Origin: a virus
Direction: 5' to 3' (one strand)
Virus record (IMG/VR): IMGVR_UViG_3300037882_003356
Span: 1 to 40,106 of that record
Length of the DNA stretch: 40,106 bases
A program made the translations under genes and the position numbers. Under the pieces are notes generated by a model. It saw nothing but the letters and a program-made list of their open reading frames with translations. It was not told the origin of the DNA and searched no databases. This document shows, piece after piece, positions 23,239 through 29,481 of the stretch (its first letter is position 1; the number at the start of each line of letters is the position of its first letter).

Positions 23239-23528
23239 AATCCGCCTCTCTTTCGATTTTCTTGATTTGCCGATTTGTGATCGTTGAATAAAATCCGCTC
23301 GCGCGAAGTCTCGCCCTGATCGTAGCCGGCGGGTATCCGCGGACCGTTTCCGAACGCATTCCCTCCGCCCTGATTAAAAACTTTCGTCGTCGGTGGAGCG
23401 TAAAGAGCCTGGAGGATTCCCTTCCAGCTTTTAGACAGCTTCTCCTGGAACTTCTGCAGCCGGCGTTCCCGGCCCTCCTTGCTGAACTTCGGCTTCTTTA
23501 ATTCCTTTCGGTCCTTGAGAATCCCCAC
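23235..23528 (-). CDS. Hypothetical basic protein, GTG start
   Basis: A 97-residue basic protein. The GTG start at 23528 is chosen because a strong GGAGGTG lies seven bases upstream; no ATG fits. Residues 1-45 are helical and charged (KKPKFSKEGRERRLQKFQEK), followed by a glycine-rich stretch (FNQGGGNAFGNGPRIPAGYD) and a basic end. It overlaps the preceding gene by 98 bases in another frame. No homologue recognised. Confidence 0.6.
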   Translation of the reverse strand: MGILKDRKELKKPKFSKEGRERRLQKFQEKLSKSWKGILQALYAPPTTKVFNQGGGNAFGNGPRIPAGYDQGETSRERILFNDHKSANQENRKRGGL

Positions 23529-23766
23529 TTTTCACCTCCAACGGTTTTTCGGTTATGTAAATTGCTCGCCCGATATTCCAGAGCCAGTTCGGGCAGTATT
23601 TCGGCTTCGGCTTGATGTGCTGCTTGTAGAGTTCCTCTACTCGCCGGTCCACGGAGGCAATCCTTTCCTTGAGAAGTTTCTCAGTCTCCAATTTCACATT
23701 CATGGAAACGACTTCAGCCTGTTTCCGGAAAAACTGCCTGATTTTTTTCGCTCGTTTGTGCGACAT
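23431..23766 (-). CDS. Hypothetical helical protein
   Basis: A 111-residue protein from ATG 23766, which shares its A with the previous stop (TAATG). Residues 1-60 are basic and helical (HKRAKKIRQFFRKQAEVVSM, then KLETEKLLKERIASVDRRVE), with a WLWNIGRAIYI segment and a disordered proline/glycine-rich tail that overlaps the next gene. Unknown function. Confidence 0.6.
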   Translation of the reverse strand: MSHKRAKKIRQFFRKQAEVVSMNVKLETEKLLKERIASVDRRVEELYKQHIKPKPKYCPNWLWNIGRAIYITEKPLEVKSGDSQGPKGIKEAEVQQGGPGTPAAEVPGEAV

Positions 23767-24455
23767 TATTTGCCCTTTCGCTGGTGGTGCTTTTTTATCC
23801 GCTTCCATTGAAAAACCACGTACCCCTGTGGCTGCATGAAGTCCGTAACGTAGGTGATTTCTCCGAGGATTTCCCCGCCGAAAAAAACCTTACTTTCCGG
23901 GTCGTACTCCATCAGCAGCACTTCATCGCCGACTTTAAAATCCCGGTCGTTCTTACGGATTTCAAAATTCTTGACGCCTTCTTCAACCGCAAAAAAGAAG
24001 TCAGGCCATATTTTTAATTCATGTCGCATTTTCTCTCCTTTGTAAATTGAGCACGTTTCCCAATTCGCCCGGTGGTCCGTCGCCGAGCTGCGCGTAATGC
24101 CACGCGCTTCGCACTTCCAAAAACTCCGCGCTCCGGGTGAAAACTTATCCAGATAAAAACAATGCTTACAGCGCCGCGAGACCGGCCCGGGTCCGTACTT
24201 CACGACCATCGGGTTCACTTTCTTCAGCCGGCTCTTCAAAGTAGGAATCGGAGCTCCAAAATCAAAGTCAACACCGAGCAGGTCTTTTTTAACTTCGCGC
24301 GTCGGTTTCCGGACAACAAATGCGTTTCCATTCGCGACGTAACCACGATACCCAGCGGCAATCTGCTCCCGGGTTATCCCGCAGCAATTACACGCGGAGC
24401 CCTCGAAGGTATGCCGGCACTCTTGAGATTCAAAGACTTCGCTGGCAGGGCTCAT
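23766..24455 (-). CDS. Zinc-binding protein fused to DUF3850 (ASCH/PUA-like)
   Basis: A 229-residue protein with two parts. Residues 1-142 contain H-T-F-E-G-S-A-C-N-C-C near the start and a later CKHCFY...WKCEARG...WETCSIY cysteine set, which look like two small zinc-binding units. Residues 143-229 (MRHELKIWPDFFFAVEEGVK, NFEIRKNDRDFKVGDEVLLM) are a complete DUF3850 domain, an ASCH/PUA-like RNA-binding-type fold found in many phages. A strong AAGGAGAG sits before the internal ATG at 24029, so DUF3850 may also be made alone (87 residues). The upstream start at 24455 has only a weak ribosome site. Confidence 0.75.
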   Translation of the reverse strand: MSPASEVFESQECRHTFEGSACNCCGITREQIAAGYRGYVANGNAFVVRKPTREVKKDLLGVDFDFGAPIPTLKSRLKKVNPMVVKYGPGPVSRRCKHCFYLDKFSPGARSFWKCEARGITRSSATDHRANWETCSIYKGEKMRHELKIWPDFFFAVEEGVKNFEIRKNDRDFKVGDEVLLMEYDPESKVFFGGEILGEITYVTDFMQPQGYVVFQWKRIKKHHQRKGK

Positions 24456-24472
24456 TTGTAGTGTCTAGCCTG

Positions 24473-24489
24473 ATAGGGGTTTACCCTAT
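24473..24489. promoter_or_regulatory. Inverted repeat, probable operator
   Basis: ATAGGG (24473-24478) and CCCTAT (24484-24489) form a perfect six-base inverted repeat around a five-base spacer, in the gap between divergent genes and touching the -35 region of the plus-strand promoter. This is a typical place for a repressor or activator site controlling one or both directions. Confidence 0.5.
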
Positions 24490-24517
24490 TGTTTTTATTT
24501 TTAAATCTTCGCATAAT
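24489..24517 (+). promoter_or_regulatory. Promoter for the plus-strand mini-gene
   Basis: TTGTTT (24489-24494) and CATAAT (24512-24517) are 17 bases apart, with AT-rich sequence between. Transcription would start near 24524 and reach ATG 24567 after a short leader that holds AAAGGA. Confidence 0.5.
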
Positions 24518-24566
24518 TCATCAATCTAAAACTAGGTAAGGCTTGAACGCCGAAAGGAACGAAAAA

Positions 24567-24689
24567 ATGTTCACAAATCTCAGGCAGTATCACGAGGAGC
24601 TTCACAATCGCGCCCTTGAGCTTTCCCGACTTGTTGAACAGCTTAAAAGAAATTATTTCTATACTCACGGCGTTTATATTGCTGATTAA
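24567..24689 (+). CDS. Plus-strand mini-gene, 40 residues, unknown
   Basis: ATG 24567 follows AAAGGAACGAAAAA and encodes a 40-residue protein: FTNLRQYHEELHNRALELSR, then LVEQLKRNYFYTHGVYIAD. It is a single amphipathic helix with heptad-like leucines and an aromatic end. It runs against every neighbour, has its own promoter and an inverted repeat, and ends four bases inside the zinc-ribbon fragment on the opposite strand. These are signs of a small autonomous cassette (moron). Possible roles: small regulator, anti-host peptide. No homologue recognised. Confidence 0.5.
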   Translation: MFTNLRQYHEELHNRALELSRLVEQLKRNYFYTHGVYIAD

Positions 24690-24778
24690 AGTTCTACGTA
24701 AAAAAAATTTGAATTGCAGTATTTCTGTGTTCTGAAATTCGGGCCGATTATTGGATTGTTGCAGGTTTTACAGTTCAT
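24686..24778 (-). pseudogene. Truncated zinc-finger peptide
   Basis: ATG 24778 lies in an ATGA overlap with the previous gene's stop and encodes NCKTCNNPIIGPNFRTQKYC, then NSNFFYVEL and stop (30 residues). The start is the CxxC...KYC pattern of small phage zinc fingers, but the fourth cysteine and the rest of the domain are missing. The break falls where the AT-rich plus-strand cassette begins, so it may have been truncated by that insertion. Confidence 0.4.
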
Positions 24779-25572
24779 ACCCCACACATCCCTTCACATT
24801 CGTTTTGGAACAAATTGAGCTGACCAATCTTTTCGTCTTTTGGTCTAAAATCAACCTCGCTAAGTGGAACACAGCTACGGTGGAGATACGGCGTCCCTCG
24901 AAAGCCGCTCACTTGGCTTAATGCTTTCTGGTAATCTTTTTCAAATTTAACTGCCGCCACAAAACTTCCAGCATCTTCGGTTTTTAATCTTCGCCACTCT
25001 GCGTCATTGTGATATGGGCAGAATACGCAAGCGGATCGCGGCGGTTTTGGATAGCCGTTTCTCTGCATCCATTCAAGGCAAGCATTTCTCGTCATTCGCG
25101 ACTCAACGAGCGGCCAGCGGTTATTGACCCATTTTTTCCTGGCTGGCTTCATTCTCGAAACCTCGTCATACGAAATACCGATCCATTGCTCTACTATTTC
25201 TTTTTTTCTCAACCTGTTAAACTCTCGGTAAATAACTTCAATTTTGTGATCGGTGGTGCATTGCCGCATTGCAAGTCCAACTCGGCCATCTAAATCCTTA
25301 ATGAACGCGGGAACGGCATGCTTTGTGTAAAAATTTCCCTTCTTACTTGTCCTAAGGCGTACAGCATCTTCGGTCAGATTTCCTTTCGTGACGCGTTGCA
25401 CTGGAAACGGAAGCTGTTTTTCAAGCCAGTCAAGCCAACGATAAACCTCCGCTGGCTCTGCCTGCGTGTCCGCAAATACAGCAACCTCTGGCATCGGCGT
25501 TATTTCTCCTTTAGCGGCCATGAGCGCCATCGCGGAAGACTGGACACCGGCCCCTAAACTAATAGCAATCAT
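24775..25572 (-). CDS. PP-loop ATPase, PAPS-reductase-like
   Basis: A 265-residue protein of the PP-loop (adenine nucleotide alpha-hydrolase) superfamily. The N-terminus AISLGAGVQSSAMALMAAKG has the S-x-G-x-x-S-S loop that binds pyrophosphate, followed by PEVAVFADTQAEPAEVYRWL, the FADTxxE pattern of PAPS/APS reductase-like proteins. Later cysteines (MRQCTTDHKIE; CVFCPYHNDAEWRRL) form the C-T-x-x-x-K/CxxC signature of a phage branch that may bind a metal or an Fe-S cluster. Relatives occur in phages and in DNA-sulfur modification loci (DndC-like), but the precise reaction is not known here. It begins in an ATGA overlap with the truncated methyltransferase gene. Confidence 0.8.
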   Translation of the reverse strand: MIAISLGAGVQSSAMALMAAKGEITPMPEVAVFADTQAEPAEVYRWLDWLEKQLPFPVQRVTKGNLTEDAVRLRTSKKGNFYTKHAVPAFIKDLDGRVGLAMRQCTTDHKIEVIYREFNRLRKKEIVEQWIGISYDEVSRMKPARKKWVNNRWPLVESRMTRNACLEWMQRNGYPKPPRSACVFCPYHNDAEWRRLKTEDAGSFVAAVKFEKDYQKALSQVSGFRGTPYLHRSCVPLSEVDFRPKDEKIGQLNLFQNECEGMCGV

Positions 25573-25826
25573 TTTCGCTTCCCGGCAACACTGTGAGGCT
25601 GGCAAGGAAATCCGCCGGAAACAAGGTCAATTCTTCCACATTTTTCAAACACTTCTTTTCCTGTGACATTTTTTATGTCCCTCCACTTTGGAACATCTGG
25701 CCACCGTAAATTTAAAATTTTCTGGCAATACTCATCAATTTCACACTGGCCGGCGACTTCCATCCCGGCTTTTTCTAAACCGAAGTCTCCGAGCCCCCCC
25801 CCACTGAACAAACTAAAAACTTTCAT
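25569..25826 (-). CDS. C5-cytosine DNA methyltransferase, N-terminal part only
   Basis: An 85-residue protein matching only the first part of Dcm-type enzymes. Motif I is VFSLFSGGGLGDFGLEKAG (SAM-binding F-x-G-x-G), motif II/III lies around VAGQCEIDEYCQKILNLRWP, and motif IV is VSGGFPCQPHSVAGKRK with the catalytic PCQ cysteine. A stop follows three residues later. Motifs VI (ENV), VIII, the target-recognition domain, IX and X are all absent, and no continuation is found in any frame because the PP-loop gene begins at once. ATGA overlaps with both neighbours argue it is kept as a translated unit. It is unlikely to methylate DNA alone. Confidence 0.8.
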   Translation of the reverse strand: MKVFSLFSGGGLGDFGLEKAGMEVAGQCEIDEYCQKILNLRWPDVPKWRDIKNVTGKEVFEKCGRIDLVSGGFPCQPHSVAGKRK

Positions 25827-26212
25827 TCAGAAATAAATTTCAAGTAATCCAGCTTTTTTTTATAAACCCCGATCATCGTGACGTACTCGAAATCCGTCCA
25901 AGGATTTTGACTAACTGACCGTTTAATATCCAGCTTCCGGATGATACCTTTGCCGTATTTTTCGACGATTCCTTTTTTGTAACCGTCCGGATTCCCGCCG
26001 AGCGTGTAATTACAATAGACGCATTGACCGTTCACGTTTTCTTCGTTGAAACGCATGGCCGGCTGTGGACATTTTCCTGTTGAGTGGAAGTGGCCAGCTT
26101 GCTGGACCGGGCGTGTACGGCAAGAAATACAGGCGAGCTTTGAATCGCGGAGGCGGATAAATTCGTTAAAAATTCTGATGAGTTTTTTTCTCAGGCTGGT
26201 CTTTCTGCTCAT
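25823..26212 (-). CDS. ninG: NinG/Rap-like recombination nuclease
   Basis: A 129-residue protein of the lambda NinG family. The helical basic N-terminus (SLRKKLIRIFNEFIRLRDSK) leads to the signature ACISCRTRPVQQAGHFHSTG, then MRFNEENVNGQCVYCNYTLG, in which two CxxC pairs bind zinc around an HNH-like AGHFHS and N-x-x-G-Q-C core. Lambda NinG (Rap) is a structure-specific endonuclease for D-loops and Holliday junctions in phage recombination. ATG 26212 is used because it forms ATGA with the previous stop; a longer frame to 26245 is possible. The length is shorter than lambda's protein. Confidence 0.85.
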   Translation of the reverse strand: MSRKTSLRKKLIRIFNEFIRLRDSKLACISCRTRPVQQAGHFHSTGKCPQPAMRFNEENVNGQCVYCNYTLGGNPDGYKKGIVEKYGKGIIRKLDIKRSVSQNPWTDFEYVTMIGVYKKKLDYLKFISE

Positions 26213-26400
26213 TGTTTCGGCTTCCGTCTTGGCGAAACGCTGCACGTGTTAATGTGAAATTGTCCGTCCGGGTCCACGCTGGTCCGCATACTCTTCTTCC
26301 CGAGCACCCAATAGACCATCTTCTTACAGCCGCGGCACTCTTCGACCCAGCCGATGTAATTCAAGAGCTTCCGTACTTTTTCTTGAGCGTCCGTCGTCAT
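26209..26400 (-). CDS. Small zinc-ribbon-like hypothetical protein
   Basis: A 63-residue protein with WVEECRGCKKMVYWVLGKKS, a C-x-x-C pair, and a later HINTCSVS that could complete a metal site. The start overlaps the RNase H stop by ATGA, and its stop overlaps NinG's start. A nucleic-acid-binding accessory is plausible but not shown. Confidence 0.6.
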   Translation of the reverse strand: MTTDAQEKVRKLLNYIGWVEECRGCKKMVYWVLGKKSMRTSVDPDGQFHINTCSVSPRRKPKQ

Positions 26401-26858
26401 AATGGCTGAATTTTAAAATTAACTTTCCGCTTGATAAGTTCGGCTTTTGAGAGCTCGTCCGCAAGCGAATTTTCTTCCCTCGGAATCCACTCGCATTTTA
26501 TTCTTTTGAATCCCAAGAGGAGCTTTTGAGCTTTTCTTGCATACGGAAGGTAAAACCCGCCCTTCATCTTCCACGGCCTTTTAATTTCAGGGTCTTCGAA
26601 CATTTGGTACAGCACAAGGCGCGAATCTCCGCGCACTAAAATCGGTTTATTCTGAAGCCCTTTCGCTTTCAAGTATTCCAAGATTGCCAAAAAACCAGAA
26701 TACTCGGCCACGTTGTTCGACGTCGTCGGGGCTTGGTCGATAAATCCGCTGTGTTCCCATACGCGAACACCATCAACTAGAATTACCGCTCCGTAACCTG
26801 CATACCCGCCCGGGTTCTTGGGCTCACAACAGCCATCAAACCACGCTTCAATCTTCAT
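26397..26858 (-). CDS. RNase HI-like nuclease
   Basis: A 153-residue protein with a complete RNase H fold signature: IEAWFDGCCEPKNPGGYAGY (first Asp of the D-E-D-D set), then TSNNVAEYSGFLAILEYLKA (Glu), ILVRGDSRLVLYQMFEDPEI (second Asp) and WIPREENSLADELSKAELIK (last Asp). It would remove RNA from RNA-DNA hybrids such as replication primers or R-loops. ATG 26858 has a G-rich (GGGGTGGGG) leader rather than a clean Shine-Dalgarno. It is the first gene after the long leader and promoter at 27306-27333. Confidence 0.85.
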   Translation of the reverse strand: MKIEAWFDGCCEPKNPGGYAGYGAVILVDGVRVWEHSGFIDQAPTTSNNVAEYSGFLAILEYLKAKGLQNKPILVRGDSRLVLYQMFEDPEIKRPWKMKGGFYLPYARKAQKLLLGFKRIKCEWIPREENSLADELSKAELIKRKVNFKIQPL

Positions 26859-27299
26859 AGACAGACCCCACCCCCCTGAGAAGGCAGGCAATCTCTTGCC
26901 TCAATCTCTTTAAAAAAACCGAGGGATTCTTCGGGGAAAAACTCTTCGCTTTTATTGGGCCATCCACTACGTAGGAGGCAACGCGGCAGGTCGGGGATAG
27001 AACCCGAAAGTCTCAAGCCTGTAATCTCATGCCCATTTATCTCTCGACACTTCAAGAGCCGCCGGGGGTCCACGCTTTCGCGTTTCGTTTGGTGTTGATT
27101 CACCGCAAGGCGGAGGTCGGAACTTTTTTTCCGGTTCGTACCGGTCATTGATTTTTCAGGCGAAACAACGAGAGAAGAAAACGCCCGACCTCTTATTTGG
27201 AGGGTCGTTGCGCGAGCCCAGTGCAAACAGAGACAGAGGCCGAGCGTTTGAAATTCAAACTTGGTCTGTGGAAAACTGTCTACAGCAAAACTCGCGCAT
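26859..27299 (-). other. Long untranslated leader with several hairpins
   Basis: About 440 bases between the inferred transcription start and RNase H hold no convincing gene. Visible structures on the minus strand: a 15-base palindrome (27246-27260), a bulged hairpin (27186-27207), CCGGT/ACCGG around ACGA (27131-27144), CCGC/GCGG (27103-27113), ACGC/GCGT around a GAAA tetraloop (27072-27083), and a 17-base element (26991-27007) with a five-base stem and seven-base loop identical in geometry to a tRNA T-arm. Flanking CGGCGG and CTGCCG could pair around the last. Candidate structured RNA, attenuator or replication-origin region; no tRNA fold could be completed. Confidence 0.45.
27246..27260. 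promoter_or_regulatory. Perfect 15-base palindrome downstream of promoter
   Basis: GTTTGAA (27246-27252) and TTCAAAC (27254-27260) form a perfect palindrome around a single central base, some 40 bases downstream of the inferred start site. Such a symmetric site could be an operator for a dimeric regulator or a transcript hairpin. Confidence 0.45.
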
Positions 27300-27305
27300 T
27301 GACGC

Positions 27306-27333
27306 ATAATAGTCAGCCTGCTTTCGGTGTCAA
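27306..27333 (-). promoter_or_regulatory. Strong sigma70-like promoter
   Basis: On the minus strand a perfect TTGACA (27333-27328) and TATTAT (27311-27306) are 16 bases apart, with transcription expected to start near 27299. It lies just past the NinB stop and drives the RNase H-NinG-methyltransferase side of the accessory region. Confidence 0.7.
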
Positions 27334-27352
27334 GTTTTTTCTGATAATTTTG

Positions 27353-27781
27353 TCAGGCTCCATACTTTTCCCGGTACTCTTTCCAGAACGGCGCCGTATC
27401 AATTTCGAAAAAATCTTTCATAAACTCGTCCACCTTGTCAAAGTATTCGCCGAACTCCATTTTGTTCAAGATGGTCGTCGTGCCTTCCTCGATGGCCAGA
27501 AAGCGCCCTTTTGAAAATATCTTCTCCGAGAGGAAATGCGCTTTCATGTCCATGTGCAGCGCGTCGGGTGAGAAATGACCCTTTTCTTTCAGGCCGGCGT
27601 CGTTAATCAGCCACGTCAGATATTTCCAGTAGAGGGCATTTTGTGGGAGGGTCCGGTTACTACCCCACTTCAGCTTGACCGATTCGCCAGCCTTCGGCGA
27701 CTGCCCATTCAGGGCCAAAAGACAGGCAAAATGCCCATCTTTCAGCCCTGCTTTTAAAACCTTCCCGATCACGGTCGGCAT
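27353..27781 (-). CDS. ninB: NinB-like recombination protein
   Basis: A 142-residue protein of the NinB (Orf) family, identified by KLKWGSNRTLPQNALYWKYL (about 37-56), the N-R-T-L-P-Q-N-x-x-Y/F-H/W signature, and the following LINDAGLKEKGHFSPDALHM. Lambda NinB binds single-stranded DNA and assists RecBCD/Red recombination by loading. It starts with one base of overlap with the upstream stop. Together with ERF, YqaJ and NinG it makes a complete phage recombination set. Confidence 0.8.
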   Translation of the reverse strand: MPTVIGKVLKAGLKDGHFACLLALNGQSPKAGESVKLKWGSNRTLPQNALYWKYLTWLINDAGLKEKGHFSPDALHMDMKAHFLSEKIFSKGRFLAIEEGTTTILNKMEFGEYFDKVDEFMKDFFEIDTAPFWKEYREKYGA

Positions 27782-27984
27782 TAGAAGGCTATGTCCGGTT
27801 CTGCTTCTTTTTTCGCGTCCTTGTTGTCCTCGAAAACATGAATCAGGGCGCCTGGAATATGGTAGAGCTTCACGTATTGCTTCCCGTTTTTCCCCTCAAA
27901 CATTTCCCCGAGCCGTTGCCAATTCATCTTTTTTTCGCCGTTGGATTCGTATTCTTGACCGATACAAAGATATTTTTTCGCCAT
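27781..27984 (-). CDS. Conserved-looking small protein of recombination cassette
   Basis: A 67-residue protein (KKYLCIGQEYESNGEKKMNW, QRLGEMFEGKNGKQYVKLYH, IPGALIHVF) with a compact beta-barrel look and an acidic end. The pattern W-x-R-x-G-x-x-F-x-x-K-N-G-K-x-Y-x-K-x-Y-x-x-P-G is familiar from small phage proteins found near annealing proteins. No motif for activity. A role with single-stranded DNA is a guess from location. Confidence 0.6.
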   Translation of the reverse strand: MAKKYLCIGQEYESNGEKKMNWQRLGEMFEGKNGKQYVKLYHIPGALIHVFEDNKDAKKEAEPDIAF

Positions 27985-27988
27985 GGTC

Positions 27989-28870
27989 TTACGCCTTCCT
28001 TTCGAGCTGAAACTTCACTTTGCAGTTTGGACATTCCACTTGATTTTTGAGGAGCTCCTCGAGCCGTTTCTTCTCGGCCTGTTCCGCCTCGAGTTTCTTC
28101 CGTGCTTCTTCATCGGCCTTTTTCCGCTCGGCCTCGGCCTTCTCTTTTTCGGTGCGAGCCTTATCTTCAGCCGCTTTTTTTTCTGCAGCGGCTTTTTGAC
28201 GCTCTTCCTCGAGGACAGCGTCTTGCTTTTTACGTTCCTCGTCAGCCTTCTTCCGTTCGGCGGCGAGAATTTCATCCTGGCGCTTCCGCTCGGCCTCTGA
28301 CTTCGCGCGTTCTTCTGCAAGAATCGCGTCCTGCTTTTTCCGCTCCTCAGCCGCCAGCCGGTCTTTCTCCACGGCCTCTTTTTTCAGGCGTTCATTATCC
28401 AGCCTGATTTTTTCGCGCTCTTCAGCCTCGGCCTTTTCCTTGGCAATCCGCTCTTCTTCCATGCGTCTCTCAATCTCGGCCCGGTGCTCAGCGTCTTTTT
28501 TTTCCTTGATGAGTTCGACAAAATGCTCCTGCTTATCGAGATACTCTTCAATCGGAACGATTAAAGCCTTGAGCACATTGGCAATTCCGTCGATGGCCTT
28601 GCCTTCCCGGAGAGATTCTTCCTTGAGTTTTTTCCGGGAGTTTTCAATCGCGATTCTTTTCTCCCGAAGGAAGAGACGCCCGGTCCTTGCCATCTGCATT
28701 TCTGCTTCCTGGTCTTCGCGCGTGACCACAAGCGTCTTCGCCTTGGCTTCCCATTCCGCGGCGATCTGGAAATAATCCTGAAAATTATCCAGAATATATT
28801 GAGCCTTGGTCGCCTCGAGCTTGCTTTCCTTGACTATTTCTATCAGAGCGGTGCTTTTGCTTTCTTCCAT
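27989..28870 (-). CDS. DUF1351-like coiled-coil protein
   Basis: A 293-residue protein. Residues 1-125 (TKAQYILDNFQDYFQIAAEW, LREKRIAIENSRKKLKEESL) resemble the DUF1351 proteins encoded beside phage recombinases. Residues 125-275 are a very long lysine/glutamate/alanine coiled coil (TolA-like). The C-terminus has a single CxxC pair in VECPNCKVKFQLERKA, half of a zinc knuckle. ATG 28870 with GGAG seven bases ahead is preferred over a 52-residue longer frame that overlaps YqaJ antisense-like. It lies directly after ERF and YqaJ, so it probably aids recombination. Confidence 0.7.
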   Translation of the reverse strand: MEESKSTALIEIVKESKLEATKAQYILDNFQDYFQIAAEWEAKAKTLVVTREDQEAEMQMARTGRLFLREKRIAIENSRKKLKEESLREGKAIDGIANVLKALIVPIEEYLDKQEHFVELIKEKKDAEHRAEIERRMEEERIAKEKAEAEEREKIRLDNERLKKEAVEKDRLAAEERKKQDAILAEERAKSEAERKRQDEILAAERKKADEERKKQDAVLEEERQKAAAEKKAAEDKARTEKEKAEAERKKADEEARKKLEAEQAEKKRLEELLKNQVECPNCKVKFQLERKA

Positions 28871-28881
28871 GGTCGTACTCC

Positions 28882-29481
28882 TTACCGTATTTTGAGAGTT
28901 ATTTCTTCGAGGTTTTTTGAAAAGACTTCGAGCTCGATTGTGAGGGCTTTGAGGAAAGACTCGTCGCGATGTATCCTGATAATCACAGGCTTGATTCCGG
29001 GATAATAACTGACAAAATCCCACCACTTCCGCCCGGTAACGAGAAGGCTCCCCTGGACCTGCTGGAAGTATTCAACAGGCATTTTTCCGGCGAGAAGATA
29101 CCCGACATGGACCGCCATCGAAGGGCATTTGATTTCAATGCCGCCATCCGAACCGACGAGACCATCCGGGCTGCAGGCGTATTTTCTCTTCTCGTCAGGG
29201 AAACACACGCCGACCTTTTGAATCGGGCTGTCGGTCACAACGGTATAGAAGTTTCTGGCTTCCTGCTCACGGTCGTTTCCGCGTTGCATAAAATCGTTTT
29301 TAAAGCCCTCTTCCGGTTTGCCTGTCACTCTCTCCCCAGCTAGCTGGAAAAGGTATTTCTCGGCCTGTTTTGAAGGCTCCCCCTTGCTTGTGACGAGCTT
29401 GTCAAAACAGGAGGCCGTTGGAATTCCGCACCGGACCGCAAACCACGCCTCACTTCCCTGCTCTACGTCGACCGTAATCAT
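28882..29481 (-). CDS. YqaJ/lambda-exonuclease-like recombination nuclease
   Basis: A 199-residue PD-(D/E)XK nuclease. GSEAWFAVRCGIPTASCFDK opens the family (W-x-x-x-R-x-G-x-x-T-A-S), then a MQRGNDREQEARNFY helix with the first acidic ligand, then YACSPDGLVGSDGGIEIKCP, which holds the catalytic D and E-x-K triad, and finally VQGSLLVTGRKWWDFVSYYP. It digests one strand of double-stranded DNA ends from the 5' side to expose single strands for the annealing protein. Starts in an ATGA overlap with ERF. Confidence 0.9.
   Translation of the reverse strand: MITVDVEQGSEAWFAVRCGIPTASCFDKLVTSKGEPSKQAEKYLFQLAGERVTGKPEEGFKNDFMQRGNDREQEARNFYTVVTDSPIQKVGVCFPDEKRKYACSPDGLVGSDGGIEIKCPSMAVHVGYLLAGKMPVEYFQQVQGSLLVTGRKWWDFVSYYPGIKPVIIRIHRDESFLKALTIELEVFSKNLEEITLKIR

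Noticed and set aside
26984-27066. tRNA gene on the minus strand
   Set aside because: The T-arm-like 17 bases and a partial acceptor pairing (CGGCGG/CTGCCG) are present, but the T-loop has T at the usual purine, and no D-arm or anticodon arm can be folded. No CCA.
26855-27307. 150-residue minus-strand frame across the leader
   Set aside because: Its ATG lies inside the -10 hexamer of the promoter, the composition is erratic, and it overlaps hairpins.
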